From contig NZ_BSNQ01000002.1 of NCBI RefSeq assembly GCF_030160075.1, forward strand, positions 62,001-126,000: a stretch of 64,000 nt of DNA, read 5' to 3'. The position numbers and the translations under genes were made by a program. Shown here one piece after another: positions 12,789 through 26,037 of the stretch. Position 1 is the first letter of the stretch; the number at the start of each line of letters is the position of its first letter. The notes below the pieces were generated by a model. That model made no database searches. It saw nothing but the letters and a program-made list of their open reading frames with translations, and was not told the origin of the DNA. Source of the stretch: Dyella lipolytica (GTDB lineage: Bacteria; Pseudomonadota; Gammaproteobacteria; Xanthomonadales; Rhodanobacteraceae).

Positions 12789-13856
12789 GTGAACGAGATC
12801 GGGCGCAGCCATTCCAAAGGCATTCTGCAGGCGCTGGCCGCTGCCGGCCTGTTCGGGATCAGCACGCCTTTGGCCAAACTGCTGCTGGGTACTGTCGCAC
12901 CAGGGATGCTTGCCGGTTTGCTGTACGGCGGATCCGGCATCGGATTGATGTTGTGGATGCTGTGGCGGCGCCGGTCGTCTGCGTCGAACGAGGCGCCGCT
13001 GGTGCGGCGCGACCTGCCCTGGCTGGCCGGTGCCGTGCTGTTCGGCGGCGTACTCGGCCCACTGTTGCTGATGTTCGGTTTGACACATACGCCCGCTTCC
13101 AGCGCGTCGTTGCTATTGAATATGGAAAGCGTGCTTACGGCTGCGCTGGCCTGGGTCGTATTTCGCGAAAACGTGGACAGCCGCATCCTGCTGGGCATGC
13201 TGGCGATCGTTGCCGGCGGCGTGCTGCTGTCGGTGCAGCCGACCGGTTATGGCGCTTCTGCTCTAGGCGCGCTGGCGATCGTGGGTGCCTGTCTATGCTG
13301 GGCGATCGACAACAACTTTACGCGGCCGATCTCGGGGAGCGATCCGTTGCAGATCACCGCCATCAAAGGCAGCGTGGCCGGCTGCATCAATATGCTGATT
13401 GCACTGACGATGGGTTATCGCTTCCCTGCCCCTTCCATGCTGGTGGCTGCGGGATTGCTGGGGTTTGTCGGTTACGGCGTAAGCCTCGTGCTGTTTGTGC
13501 TGGCGCTGCGCTCGCTCGGCACCGCGCGCACCAGCGCCTATTTTTCCACCGCGCCGTTTCTCGGCGCGTGCGTGTCCCTACTGCTTTTCGCAGAACATCC
13601 CGGTCTGATTTTTTGGCTCGCGGGTGCTTTGATGCTGCTCGGTGTATGGCTGCACGTCAGCGAACGCCATGAGCATGAACACGTGCACGAGGCGCTGACC
13701 CACAACCATCGCCACCGTCACGACGAGCATCATCAGCACGACCACGATTTCCCCTGGGACGGCAAGGAACCCCACACCCATCCGCACACCCACGAGCCGC
13801 TGTGCCACAGCCATCCGCACTATCCGGATCTGCACCACCGCCACCCGCATCCGTAA
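12789..13856 (+). CDS. DMT-family (EamA) transporter with a histidine-rich C-terminal tail
   Basis: Inner-membrane exporter of about 355 residues with ten predicted helices in two EamA repeats (first about 10-145, second about 155-290; NMESVLTAALAWVVFRENVD marks the end of repeat 1). The tail after the last helix holds about 24 His in roughly 65 residues, in HxH and HH patterns (DEHHQHDHD, HTHPHTHEP, HPHYPDLHHRHPHP). I recall similar tails in other proteobacterial EamA proteins, so it is a family trait rather than an accident; metal binding is a reasonable inference. The start is uncertain: GTG at 12789 or TTG at 12780, both with weak ribosome sites. It begins 12 bp after the LysR gene and may be co-transcribed with it. 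Confidence 0.88.
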   Translation: MNEIGRSHSKGILQALAAAGLFGISTPLAKLLLGTVAPGMLAGLLYGGSGIGLMLWMLWRRRSSASNEAPLVRRDLPWLAGAVLFGGVLGPLLLMFGLTHTPASSASLLLNMESVLTAALAWVVFRENVDSRILLGMLAIVAGGVLLSVQPTGYGASALGALAIVGACLCWAIDNNFTRPISGSDPLQITAIKGSVAGCINMLIALTMGYRFPAPSMLVAAGLLGFVGYGVSLVLFVLALRSLGTARTSAYFSTAPFLGACVSLLLFAEHPGLIFWLAGALMLLGVWLHVSERHEHEHVHEALTHNHRHRHDEHHQHDHDFPWDGKEPHTHPHTHEPLCHSHPHYPDLHHRHPHP

Positions 13857-14070
13857 GGCACCCGTAAGGCACCGTTTATTTGCATCCGCGGACGCGGATC
13901 TAGCCTTGCGTGTCAGGTTTTCCCCACCATATAACGCGTCTCGTGCGTACTCCTTTCCAAGCAACAGCGAGTTGCAGGAAATGACTCAAAAGTGGCTAGC
14001 CATAGTCCCCAAACATTAGTAAACTTAAGAGTACATAAACAATAAATTCCCTATCCGCATAGGTACTCGA

Positions 14071-14592
14071 ATGCGCATTCATCCTCTCACCCGCGGCGTG
14101 GCAGCTGTCTTGATGTTTGCTTTACCAGCCCTGCCCGCTATGGCCGCACGTTTTGAACTGCAAGTTGGACGTAGCTACATGGATAACTACGGCACCAACG
14201 CGGCATTCGGCGAAGTGATCTTCGATGCGAACCAGATCGGCAGCAGCAATTTCACCTGGGCGCCCGACGTCACCGCTGGCTGGATCGAAGGTCGCGATCT
14301 TGCGCGCTACAACCACTACCGTTACACCACGCGCGACGATATCGGCTTGGTTTCAGGCGGTGTGCGCTTCCACTACGGGCCGGCCGGTTCGTGGTATCAG
14401 CCGTTGTTCTTGAGCTTCCAGCCGACCGTGCACACAGGTCGCACCGAGGCGCTTAGCAGTGTGTATGAGTTCGCCACCACGGTCGGCTACCAGGGCAATC
14501 ATTGGAGCGTCGAGGTGCGTCACATCTCCAACGGCGGCTTCCACGAACCCAATCGCGGCGAAACGATGGCGCTGGTCGGCATCGCGTTCTGA
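14071..14592 (+). CDS. pagL: PagL-like lipid A 3-O-deacylase (acyloxyacyl hydrolase)
   Basis: Outer-membrane eight-stranded barrel enzyme that removes the 3-O acyl chain from lipid A, thereby altering envelope recognition and permeability. The 173 residues start with a signal peptide (to about Ala25) and continue as alternating beta-strands. The C-terminal active-site strand reads VRHISNGGFHEPNRGE. By analogy with Pseudomonas PagL, His151, Ser153 and Glu164 are the catalytic triad, all present with near-normal spacing. The protein ends in Phe as outer-membrane barrels do. It is a single gene followed by a strong hairpin terminator at 14616. The A/T-rich upstream region (about 13980-14060) likely holds the promoter. 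Confidence 0.85.
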   Translation: MRIHPLTRGVAAVLMFALPALPAMAARFELQVGRSYMDNYGTNAAFGEVIFDANQIGSSNFTWAPDVTAGWIEGRDLARYNHYRYTTRDDIGLVSGGVRFHYGPAGSWYQPLFLSFQPTVHTGRTEALSSVYEFATTVGYQGNHWSVEVRHISNGGFHEPNRGETMALVGIAF

Positions 14593-14615
14593 TTCGAGCT
14601 TTCTGCTTCACTCAA

Positions 14616-14642
14616 AACAACGGCCCCGATGGGGCCGTTGTT
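14616..14642. terminator. Hairpin terminator between pagL and emrB (convergent genes)
   Basis: A perfect 12-bp stem (AACAACGGCCCC / GGGGCCGTTGTT) with a 3-nt GAT loop, between the two convergent stops. The A/T-rich ends allow it to work in both directions. There is no long U tract. Confidence 0.75.
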
Positions 14643-14663
14643 ATTTGCGAAGCTGCCAACGTT

Positions 14664-16184
14664 TCAGTGTCCACCACCGCCGGCGCCGGCTTTGGCCGCA
14701 AACGGCGGCTTTGCCATCCAGATCACCACGATCAGGGACAGGAAGATCCAGCCCAGCATGTGGAAGACTTCATTGAAAGAAATCTGGAGACCTTGCAGCG
14801 TGATGGTTTGGTTCAACACGGCAACTGCCGCCTGCGAATTACCTGTCTGCGCTATCGCTTGTTGCACGTCGGGATTGTAAGGCGTGATCTGCTCAGTCAA
14901 ATGCGCGTGATGCAGGATGCCGCGATGCTGCCACAGGAAGGTGGTGAGCGATGCGGCGAAACTGGCGCCCATAGTGCGGAGGAACGTGGCCAGGCCACCG
15001 CCCGCGGCGATTTCATGAGGCTGCAGGTCCGACAACAGGATCGTGGTGACCGGCATGAAGAAGAACGCCACGCCAAGACCTTGCAGCAGCTGCACCAGGG
15101 CAACATGTTCGAAGTCGATTCCGATATAGAAATTCGAGCGCAGGAAGCAGGTCACGCCCATCACCACGAAGGCACCGCTGGTCAGTAGACGCAGATCGAA
15201 TCGTGTCGCGTATTTGCCCACCATGAAGGTAAGCAACACCGGTATCACGCCCAGCGGCGCCGTCGCCAAACCTGCCCAGGTCGCGGTGTAGCCCAGATTC
15301 AGCTGCAACCATTGCGGCACGAGCAGGCCAATGGCGAAGAACGCCGCGTACGCCAACACCAGCGCAATCGTGCCCATGCGGAAGTTGCGGTGCCGGAACA
15401 GTTTGAGATCCACGATCGGATCTTTGTCGGTCAACTCCCAGATCAGGAAGATCAGGATCGCGATGGCCGAGACGATCGAGGTGATCACGATGAACGTGGA
15501 GTTGAACCAGTCCTCGTCATTGCCCTTGTCCAGCACCACCTGCAGCGCGCCGACGCCGATGACCAGGGTGATCAAACCCACATAGTCGATTTTCGGCATC
15601 TGGGTGACCACTTCGCGCAGACGCATCTGATTGGCCACCACCATGCTGGCAAAAATGCCGATCGGCACGTTGATGAAGAAGATCCACGGCCAGGAATAAT
15701 TGTCGGTAATCCAGCCGCCGAGGATGGGGCCGGCGATCGGCGCCACCACGGTCACCATCGCCAACAACGCGAGCGCCATGCTTCGTTTGGCGGGTGGATA
15801 GATCGAGATCAGCAACGCCTGCGTGATCGGATACATCGGACCGGCCACCGCGCCCTGCAGGGCACGGAAACCGATCAGCATGCCCATGCTTTGAGCGATG
15901 CCACATAAAAACGAGGCCATCGAAAACAGAATGGTCGCCCACACGAACAACTTCACCTCGCCGAAGCGACGGGTGAGGAAGCCGGTGAGCGGCAGCGCGA
16001 TGGCGTTGCTCACCGCGAAAGAGGTGATCACCCAGGTGCTCTGATCCTGACTCACGCCGAGGTTGCCGGCGATGGTCGGCAGCGACACGTTGGCGATCGT
16101 GGTGTCCAGCACCTGCATGAACGTGGCCAGCGACAGACCGATCGTCGCAAGAACCAGGTTGGGTGGACGGAAGTGGGTGCTCAT
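14664..16184 (-). CDS. emrB: EmrB/QacA-family MFS drug exporter (DHA2, 14 TM)
   Basis: Proton-antiport inner-membrane exporter of 506 residues, the last gene of the marR operon. Seen: the N-terminal TM1 motif LATFMQVLDTTIANVSLPTIAGNLG (motif D of DHA2 exporters), SQDQSTWVITSF, motif A LTRRFGEVKLF, and the antiporter motif C AIAGPILGGWITDNYSWPWIFFINVPIG. The number of hydrophobic stretches fits 14 helices. It works with the EmrA adapter (16301) and the outer-membrane factor (17504) as a tripartite system. A 116-bp gap separates it from emrA. Induction is probably through the MarR protein at the head of the operon. Confidence 0.93.
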   Translation of the reverse strand: MSTHFRPPNLVLATIGLSLATFMQVLDTTIANVSLPTIAGNLGVSQDQSTWVITSFAVSNAIALPLTGFLTRRFGEVKLFVWATILFSMASFLCGIAQSMGMLIGFRALQGAVAGPMYPITQALLISIYPPAKRSMALALLAMVTVVAPIAGPILGGWITDNYSWPWIFFINVPIGIFASMVVANQMRLREVVTQMPKIDYVGLITLVIGVGALQVVLDKGNDEDWFNSTFIVITSIVSAIAILIFLIWELTDKDPIVDLKLFRHRNFRMGTIALVLAYAAFFAIGLLVPQWLQLNLGYTATWAGLATAPLGVIPVLLTFMVGKYATRFDLRLLTSGAFVVMGVTCFLRSNFYIGIDFEHVALVQLLQGLGVAFFFMPVTTILLSDLQPHEIAAGGGLATFLRTMGASFAASLTTFLWQHRGILHHAHLTEQITPYNPDVQQAIAQTGNSQAAVAVLNQTITLQGLQISFNEVFHMLGWIFLSLIVVIWMAKPPFAAKAGAGGGGH

Positions 16185-16300
16185 GAGATCCGGATCTAGA
16201 TGATGATGCGCTGCAAACGTTGCCGTGATGAGGAATGTGCTGCGGGCCTGCTAAAGCGCTCATCCATGCGCCCGTGACCCGCTTGCTCATCCCTAGCCCA

Positions 16301-17494
16301 TCAATGCTGTCCCGCCATGTTCGCGTGAATGATCTGCTCGATCTGCTGGTCGGCGTTGACCAATTGCTGCTGATAGACGTCGGTGCTGAAACGCGCTTCG
16401 GTGCGCGGCGTCTGCGACAGCGCCGGGCCGTTCTGATCGTGCAGGTTCACTACGGTATCGAGCGACATGCCGATGCGCAGCGGATACTTATCGAACTGTG
16501 TCGGATCGGTGAACACGACGCGCACCGGAATACGCTGCACGATCTTGATCCAGTTGCCGGTGGCGTTCTGCGCCGGCAGCAGCGAGAACGCGCTACCCGT
16601 GCCTACGCCCAGGCTCTCCACCTGGCCCTTGTACTTCACCGAGCTGCCATAGACGTCGGAGGAAATTTCCACCGACTGGCCGATGCGCATATGGGTGAGC
16701 TGCGTTTCCTTGAAGTTGGCATCTATCCACACCTCGTGCAGCGGCACGACCGCCATCAACGCTGCGCCCGGCTGCACGCGCTGGCCCACCTGCACCGTGC
16801 GCTTGGCCACGTAGCCGGTCACCGGCGCGACCATCACGGTGCGCACATCGTCAAGATACGCGGCGCGGTACTGCGCGGCGGCAGCTTTCACATCGGGGTG
16901 CGAGGCAACGATGGTGTCGTCCACCAGCACCTTGTTCGTCTGCAGTTGCTGCTCGGAGGTCGTCAACGCACTCTGCGCGGCGGTCAACGCATCCAGCGCA
17001 TGCGACAACTCTTCCGAGGAGATCGCACCGCTCTTGGCCAGATCACGGCGGCGGTTGTAGTCGGCTTGCGCCTTTTGCAACGCTACCTTCTCCACGGCGA
17101 CCTGCGCTTGCGCACCGGTCACGGTGCTGTACAGGCCGCGCACTTTGCGCACGGTGTTGGCGAGATTCGCGGCGGCACTCTGCAGTCCGACATCGGCGTC
17201 CGACTTGTCGAGCTTCACCATCACGTCGCCCTGCTTCACCAGGTCGCCGTCATCGGCACCGATGCTGATGACGGTACCGGCGATGCGTGGCGTGATCTGC
17301 ACGATGTTGCCATTGACGTAAGCGTCGTCGGTACTTTCGTACCAGCGGCCTTCAAGGAAGTACCACACCGTCCATGCGATGACGGCGAGCACGATGACGA
17401 CGGCGAGCAAACGCAGCAGGAAGCTGCGCCGGTTGTTGGCCGGAGGCGCCTGCACAACCGAGCTGTCGGCGGTATTGGGATTCGGGCTGGACAT
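16301..17494 (-). CDS. emrA: EmrA-family HlyD membrane-fusion protein
   Basis: Periplasmic adapter for EmrB, 397 residues. After a short cytoplasmic N-terminus comes a single helix (about 25-48, SFLLRLLAVVIVLAVIAWTVWYFLEG). The EmrA signature of the family follows: ESTDDAYVNGNIVQITPRIAGTV and VMVKLDKSDADV (first lipoyl half), a long coiled-coil hairpin (about 105-215), and APVTGYVAKRTVQVGQRVQPG (second half). The start ATG at 17494 is 9 bp after the outer-membrane-factor stop, with TGAGG upstream, so the genes are clearly co-transcribed. Confidence 0.93.
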   Translation of the reverse strand: MSSPNPNTADSSVVQAPPANNRRSFLLRLLAVVIVLAVIAWTVWYFLEGRWYESTDDAYVNGNIVQITPRIAGTVISIGADDGDLVKQGDVMVKLDKSDADVGLQSAAANLANTVRKVRGLYSTVTGAQAQVAVEKVALQKAQADYNRRRDLAKSGAISSEELSHALDALTAAQSALTTSEQQLQTNKVLVDDTIVASHPDVKAAAAQYRAAYLDDVRTVMVAPVTGYVAKRTVQVGQRVQPGAALMAVVPLHEVWIDANFKETQLTHMRIGQSVEISSDVYGSSVKYKGQVESLGVGTGSAFSLLPAQNATGNWIKIVQRIPVRVVFTDPTQFDKYPLRIGMSLDTVVNLHDQNGPALSQTPRTEARFSTDVYQQQLVNADQQIEQIIHANMAGQH

Positions 17495-17503
17495 GGGGCT
17501 GCC

Positions 17504-18958
17504 TCAGGAACGATTGGAATTATTGGAAGAAAGTTCAGCATCGGCCTGCGGACGGAAGCCGCCGCCGAGTGCCTGGATCAGTTGTACGTTGAGATCCGTT
17601 TGTTGCGCATGCAGCGTGGCCATGCGCTGCTCGGCCGCCAGCAGTTCCTGACGCACGCTGAGTGCTTCCAGGTAACTGCCGATGCCCGATTTGTAACGCT
17701 GCTCGGAGAGTTTCCATGCATCGCTGGCAGCATCGAGCGCGCGTTGCTGCGCGTCGATCTGTTGCTTCACGGAATTCAGCGCATCGTAGTCGTCGGACAC
17801 TTCGTTCACTGCCGACACCAGCGTCTGGTTGTACTGCGCGACGGCCATGTCGTACTGTGCATCCTTGCCGCTGAGGTTCGCGCGGCGGCGGCCGCCGTCG
17901 AAGATCGGCAGGCTGATCGCCGGCGCCACTTCGTAGAAGCGGTTCGGCAGCTTGAAGAGATTGCCGCCACCCAAGCCGACCAGGCCGACCATCGCGCCGA
18001 TATTCACGTTCGGCAGGAACTCGGTCTTGGCCGACTTGATGTCTTTGCTCGCAGCTTCGACACGCCAGCGCGCTGCAACCAGATCGGCTCGATGACCGAC
18101 CAGCTCCACCGGCACATCGGTCGGCACAGTCAACGCAGTCGGCGTCAGCAATTGCGGCCGGCCGATATCCAACCCGCGATCCGGGCCCTTGCCGAGCAGT
18201 ACAGACAAGGCCGAACGCGCAGCGTCGATGGAGCGATCGGCCAGCGCCGTCTGCCCTTCCGCGCTGGCGACTTCCGAATCGCTCTGCTTAAGCTGTATTT
18301 GGTTGTCGATACCGGCGGCGACACGCTGACGCGTCAAATCGCGCGCTTCGGTGGCGCGCTTTAGTTCGGCCGTAGCCACGTCCTGTTGCACATAGGCGTA
18401 GCCCAGTTGCACATAAGCGCGCGCAATATTGGTCGATAGCTCGATGCGCGCGGCCTGTGCATCCACCTCTGCCGCACGGAGCTGGCCCAGCGCAGCTTCC
18501 CAAGCAGCGCGCTGACCGCCCCACAAATCCAGATCCCACTTGAAGCTGCCATACACATATTTGGCCGCCGCCACGTGTCCGGTACCGAGTACCGGGATGG
18601 ACGTGGGAATACGTGCTTCGGCCACGCTGGCGCCCACACCGACGCTCGGCTCACGCGCTGCGTCGGCCGAACCGGCTTCGGCTTGCGCTGCGCGCGCGCG
18701 CGCATCGGCGACAGCGAGGCTCGGGTTATCGTGCAGCGCTTCGGCGATCAACGCATTGAGCTGGGGATCGCCCAGGCCGGTCCACCAATCGTCCTTCGGC
18801 CAAGCCGCATCGGACACCTGCACGTTCGCCAAGCTGCGTTCGGCCTTGAGCGAAGACGGATCGATCGAGCTACCGTTCGGATGAATGCCGCCGCTGCTAG
18901 CGCAGCCAGCAAGCGCGAGTGTCAGTCCGACCGCAGCCGCAAGAATATGCAGACGCAT
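17504..18958 (-). CDS. NodT/TolC-family outer-membrane factor of the EmrAB system
   Basis: Outer-membrane channel lipoprotein of 484 residues. The signal peptide MRLHILAAAVGLTLALAGCASSG gives a lipobox (LAGC). Two outer-membrane-efflux repeats follow (PLSN-like segment KDDWWTGLGDPQLNALIAEAL; VGHRADLVAARWRVEAASKDI; IGSYLEALSVRQELLAAEQRM). I chose the ATG at 18958; a TTG three codons upstream (18967) is possible. It lies between marR and emrA in one operon, an order (regulator, channel, adapter, pump) common in Xanthomonadales and Burkholderia. Confidence 0.92.
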   Translation of the reverse strand: MRLHILAAAVGLTLALAGCASSGGIHPNGSSIDPSSLKAERSLANVQVSDAAWPKDDWWTGLGDPQLNALIAEALHDNPSLAVADARARAAQAEAGSADAAREPSVGVGASVAEARIPTSIPVLGTGHVAAAKYVYGSFKWDLDLWGGQRAAWEAALGQLRAAEVDAQAARIELSTNIARAYVQLGYAYVQQDVATAELKRATEARDLTRQRVAAGIDNQIQLKQSDSEVASAEGQTALADRSIDAARSALSVLLGKGPDRGLDIGRPQLLTPTALTVPTDVPVELVGHRADLVAARWRVEAASKDIKSAKTEFLPNVNIGAMVGLVGLGGGNLFKLPNRFYEVAPAISLPIFDGGRRRANLSGKDAQYDMAVAQYNQTLVSAVNEVSDDYDALNSVKQQIDAQQRALDAASDAWKLSEQRYKSGIGSYLEALSVRQELLAAEQRMATLHAQQTDLNVQLIQALGGGFRPQADAELSSNNSNRS

Positions 18959-18988
18959 GGCTTTCAAGTCTCGAAGTAAAGGGGTATG

Positions 18989-19447
18989 TCAGTTTTTGTC
19001 GCGGAGCGCGTGCAACACGCGCCCCAGGTAGTCGTGCAGGTGCTTGCTTTCGGTTTCGGTCAAGGAACGCTGGGCTGCTTGTAAGACGCGCTCGTTACAG
19101 CCGGTCAGTTGCTGCCATAACTCGGTGCCGGCGTCGGTGAGCTCGATGCGCAAGGCGCGGCGATCTTGCTCGTGCGGGCGGCGACGTAAATAACCCTTGC
19201 CTTCCAGTTGGTCGAGCTGGCGTGTCATGGCGCCACCATCCAGTTCCACGGCGCGAGCGAGCTCGGTTGCCGACATCGGGCCCAGCAAGGCGAGCCGCTT
19301 GAGAATAAGGAACTGGGTGAAGCGCAGATCCAGGCCCTTGGCGGCGATTTCCGCTTCCAGAGAGCGCACCAACTCCGCACGGACCAGGCCGAGCAACACG
19401 CCAAGACTCTCCTGGCTGGTAGGGGTAATGAAGGGGCCGGTATTCAT
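18989..19447 (-). CDS. MarR-family repressor of the emr operon
   Basis: A 152-residue dimeric winged-helix regulator. Seen: helices around LGVLLGLVRAELVRSLEAEI, the DNA-binding region FLILKRLALLGPMSATELARAVELDGGAMTRQLDQLE, and the wing LRRRPHEQDRRALRIELTDAG, which is the DxRxxRxxLT signature of the family. It is the first gene of the operon that continues with the outer-membrane factor, emrA and emrB. An inverted repeat overlaps its own promoter (19474-19493), so autorepression relieved by a phenolic or drug-like ligand is the expected control. The 5' untranslated region predicted from the promoter is only a few bases. Confidence 0.92.
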   Translation of the reverse strand: MNTGPFITPTSQESLGVLLGLVRAELVRSLEAEIAAKGLDLRFTQFLILKRLALLGPMSATELARAVELDGGAMTRQLDQLEGKGYLRRRPHEQDRRALRIELTDAGTELWQQLTGCNERVLQAAQRSLTETESKHLHDYLGRVLHALRDKN

Positions 19448-19456
19448 GGGAGCCCT

Positions 19457-19493
19457 ATTCTATTGCTCCCGAAATATTTGTCAAGGCAAATAT
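19457..19493 (-). promoter_or_regulatory. Sigma-70-like promoter overlapped by a MarR-type operator
   Basis: On the minus strand there is a perfect -35 TTGACA (19479-19484) and a -10 TAGAAT (19457-19462) with a 16-bp spacer. The -35 box lies inside the perfect inverted repeat ATATTTG-N6-CAAATAT (19474-19493), whose core resembles MarR-family operators. Transcription would start about 19449-19451, within a few bases of the marR ATG at 19447. Confidence 0.7.
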
Positions 19494-19534
19494 AGTTTAC
19501 GCACCTATTGTTTCAGCAAATGGTCAGCCCTGCG

Positions 19535-19792
19535 CTATCGCTGGGGCATGGCGGTCAGTTCGGCCAGTTCGTCGCCCAGCCAGGTGCGCAGGGCCGGGTC
19601 GCGCAATTCGAACAGTTCGAACACACCCAACGCCCGCAACGCGGGCAGCTGCGCCAGCAACCGGGGTTCCATGGCCTGGCGTAAGGCCTCCGGCGTGGCG
19701 GGGTCGAGCATCTGATGGGCGCAGGCGACGAAGGTCTCCAGCGGGGACTTGGACACTTCGGATTTCAGGGTAAGCAACTGGATCGGAGACAT
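19535..19792 (-). CDS. Hypothetical protein (85 aa)
   Basis: A small, probably cytosolic helical protein beginning MSPIQLLTLKSEVSKSPLETFVACAHQML. An AAAGGA ribosome site about 10 bases upstream supports the start at 19792. It has a conserved-looking central part (PALRALGVFELFELRDPALRTWLGDEL) but no motif I recognise and no signal or membrane segment. It is divergent from the AraC gene at 20063. The 270 bp between them contain no further gene I can support. Confidence 0.6.
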   Translation of the reverse strand: MSPIQLLTLKSEVSKSPLETFVACAHQMLDPATPEALRQAMEPRLLAQLPALRALGVFELFELRDPALRTWLGDELAELTAMPQR

Positions 19793-20062
19793 GGGGGAAT
19801 CCTTTGAATCAGCGTCGCTATGGGGCTCTGAATGAGCTTCTTACTTACTAGACGAATGGTCTCGCTCTAAATGGACGAACAAACCGCTCGGGTTGTGACA
19901 TGGGACAAGCGCACGCGAGCACCGGCCAGGTGTCGGGTGGAGAACCGCGGGCGGCGGCAGCGGCATGGGGAACCCGGCGTAACGGCCAGGTACCGGAAAG
20001 CTTAGGCAAATCCCGTGTCAACCTGATAACGTTATTTGGTCAAATAGTGTCGAGAACCGGCC

Positions 20063-20872
20063 ATGCCGCGATCCAAGCAAGAGTTCTACGACTTCATCGA
20101 GACCACCGACGGCCCCCCCGTTATTGCGTACTGGAATGAAGGCGAAGCGACCAGCGAGTACAGCCAGGAGACCCAGCAATACGACTGGCACAGCCATCTG
20201 CGTGGACAGTTTTGGTGCGTCGAAAGCGGCCTGGTCCATGTACACACCGCACGCGGTTCGTGGCTGCTGCCGCCGCATCGCGCGGGCTGGATGCCGCCGG
20301 GTGAAATGCACACCGTCACCATCAGCGGCGTGATGAGCGGCTGGGGCGTTTTCCTGACGCCGGAGATCAGCAGCTGCTTGCCGGCGCACCCCTGCGTGAT
20401 CGGCGTGAGCTCGCTGATGCGCGAACTGGTGCATCGCGCCAGCTCCTGGACCTGGAACGCAAAACTGGACGACCAGCAAGAACGCGTCATGGCCGTGCTA
20501 CTGGACGAAATGCGCGACGCCACCCACGAGCCACTGCACTTGCCGATGCCGATCGATCGGCGACTGCTTCGCATCGCCCACGCCGTGCTGGAACGCCCGC
20601 AGGATAACCGCGGCCTGGAGGAGTGGGCTGCGTGGGCAGGCCTGTCTCCGCGCAGCCTCAGCCGATTGTTCCGCGCCGAAACCGCACTGAGTTTTGCGCA
20701 ATGGCGCCAGCAGGCGCGGCTCAGCCGGGGGCTCGAGCAGCTCGCCGACGGCATGCCGGTGGCTGCAGTGGCCGATGGGCTGGGTTATGCCAGCACCAGC
20801 GCCTTTATCGCGATGTTCCGGCGCAGCTTCGGTCATTCGCCGGCACGCTACTTCGGGCAACGGGCTGCCTGA
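20063..20872 (+). CDS. AraC-family regulator with N-terminal cupin domain
   Basis: A 269-residue transcription factor. The N-terminal cupin (about 30-115) has YDWHSHLRGQFWCVESG and GWMPPGEMHTVTISG, with histidines at the usual ligand or metal positions. The C-terminal AraC double helix-turn-helix (about 165-265) reads GLEEWAAWAGLSPRSLSRLF, then VAAVADGLGYASTSAFIAMFRRSFGHSPARYF, the canonical second HTH. This layout resembles NimR/YdeO-type regulators that control a neighbouring exporter. The marR-emr operon and the small divergent gene are the nearest candidates; no target is proven. Confidence 0.9.
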   Translation: MPRSKQEFYDFIETTDGPPVIAYWNEGEATSEYSQETQQYDWHSHLRGQFWCVESGLVHVHTARGSWLLPPHRAGWMPPGEMHTVTISGVMSGWGVFLTPEISSCLPAHPCVIGVSSLMRELVHRASSWTWNAKLDDQQERVMAVLLDEMRDATHEPLHLPMPIDRRLLRIAHAVLERPQDNRGLEEWAAWAGLSPRSLSRLFRAETALSFAQWRQQARLSRGLEQLADGMPVAAVADGLGYASTSAFIAMFRRSFGHSPARYFGQRAA

Positions 20873-21013
20873 TCGGTGGGGCGTCTCGCCCCGTGAGACA
20901 ACTGCACCCGAGGATGTAAAACCGCGGCTAGCCAGGGCAGGCCTTTACCGCGCCGCAACCGGGCCCTATGTATGATCGACGAACCGTTCCCGCGCCCAAG
21001 CGGGCCATCGACG

Positions 21014-25549
<4,536 letters not shown>

Positions 25550-25667
25550 TTCGACGTGCGTAAGACAAACGCCAACGACAGGCCCCATCGTGGCGTCCCG
25601 GGTGCGGCATAGCAGTTCGTGCACCGCGCGCCACTTTATTTAGGCCTTAACTAGCGGAGGTCACTAA

Positions 25668-25961
25668 ATGAACTTCCCAGCCACGATCAAACTGCCAAGC
25701 GCGTTTCTCCCGCTAGCAATGTCAATCGCCGCCATTGTCGTGGTGCTTGGTGACGTCGCTCTATTCGGTGTTCCCCACGACGTCGACGAGGGTGCTGCTG
25801 CTCATCTTTGGCAGTTGCTCGTCGCCGGGCAGATACCATTAGTCGCGTACTTCGCAATCAGATGGCTACCGCGGACTCCGCGGTCTGCTTTGCCAGTATT
25901 GGCGCTTCAAGTTATCGCTGTCCTCGCCGCGCTTGCGCCCGTCTACTTTCTCCATCTGTAA
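25668..25961 (+). CDS. Small membrane protein (97 aa)
   Basis: Starts MNFPATIKLPSAFLPLAM after a good GGAGG ribosome site. There are three hydrophobic stretches (about 12-32, 45-65 and 75-96), so it is an inner-membrane protein. No family recognised. It is the first of a run of small genes on the plus strand after lhr, whose compositions and functions differ from the core genes around them. No attC-like site was found immediately before or after it. Confidence 0.65.
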   Translation: MNFPATIKLPSAFLPLAMSIAAIVVVLGDVALFGVPHDVDEGAAAHLWQLLVAGQIPLVAYFAIRWLPRTPRSALPVLALQVIAVLAALAPVYFLHL

Positions 25962-26037
25962 CTGGAGCATTCGTATGAAGTCGCCGCTTCCTTCCGCACA
26001 AGAATATTCGGCACGGACTGTCTGAAGAGGGCAAAAA

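Noticed and set aside
16235-18364. Long open frame of 709 codons on the plus strand
   Set aside because: It lies antisense to emrA and the outer-membrane factor, is rich in His/Arg as antisense frames of GC-rich genes are, has no ribosome site and matches no family.
25550-25667. Possible attC site or cassette junction after lhr
   Set aside because: No paired R''/R' boxes could be found; the region shows no gene and no clear signal other than the ribosome site of the next gene.
25962-26037. Possible attC site before the first VOC gene
   Set aside because: There is a GTAAC-like start and CATTCGT, but no GTTRRRY at the right end and no convincing stem.
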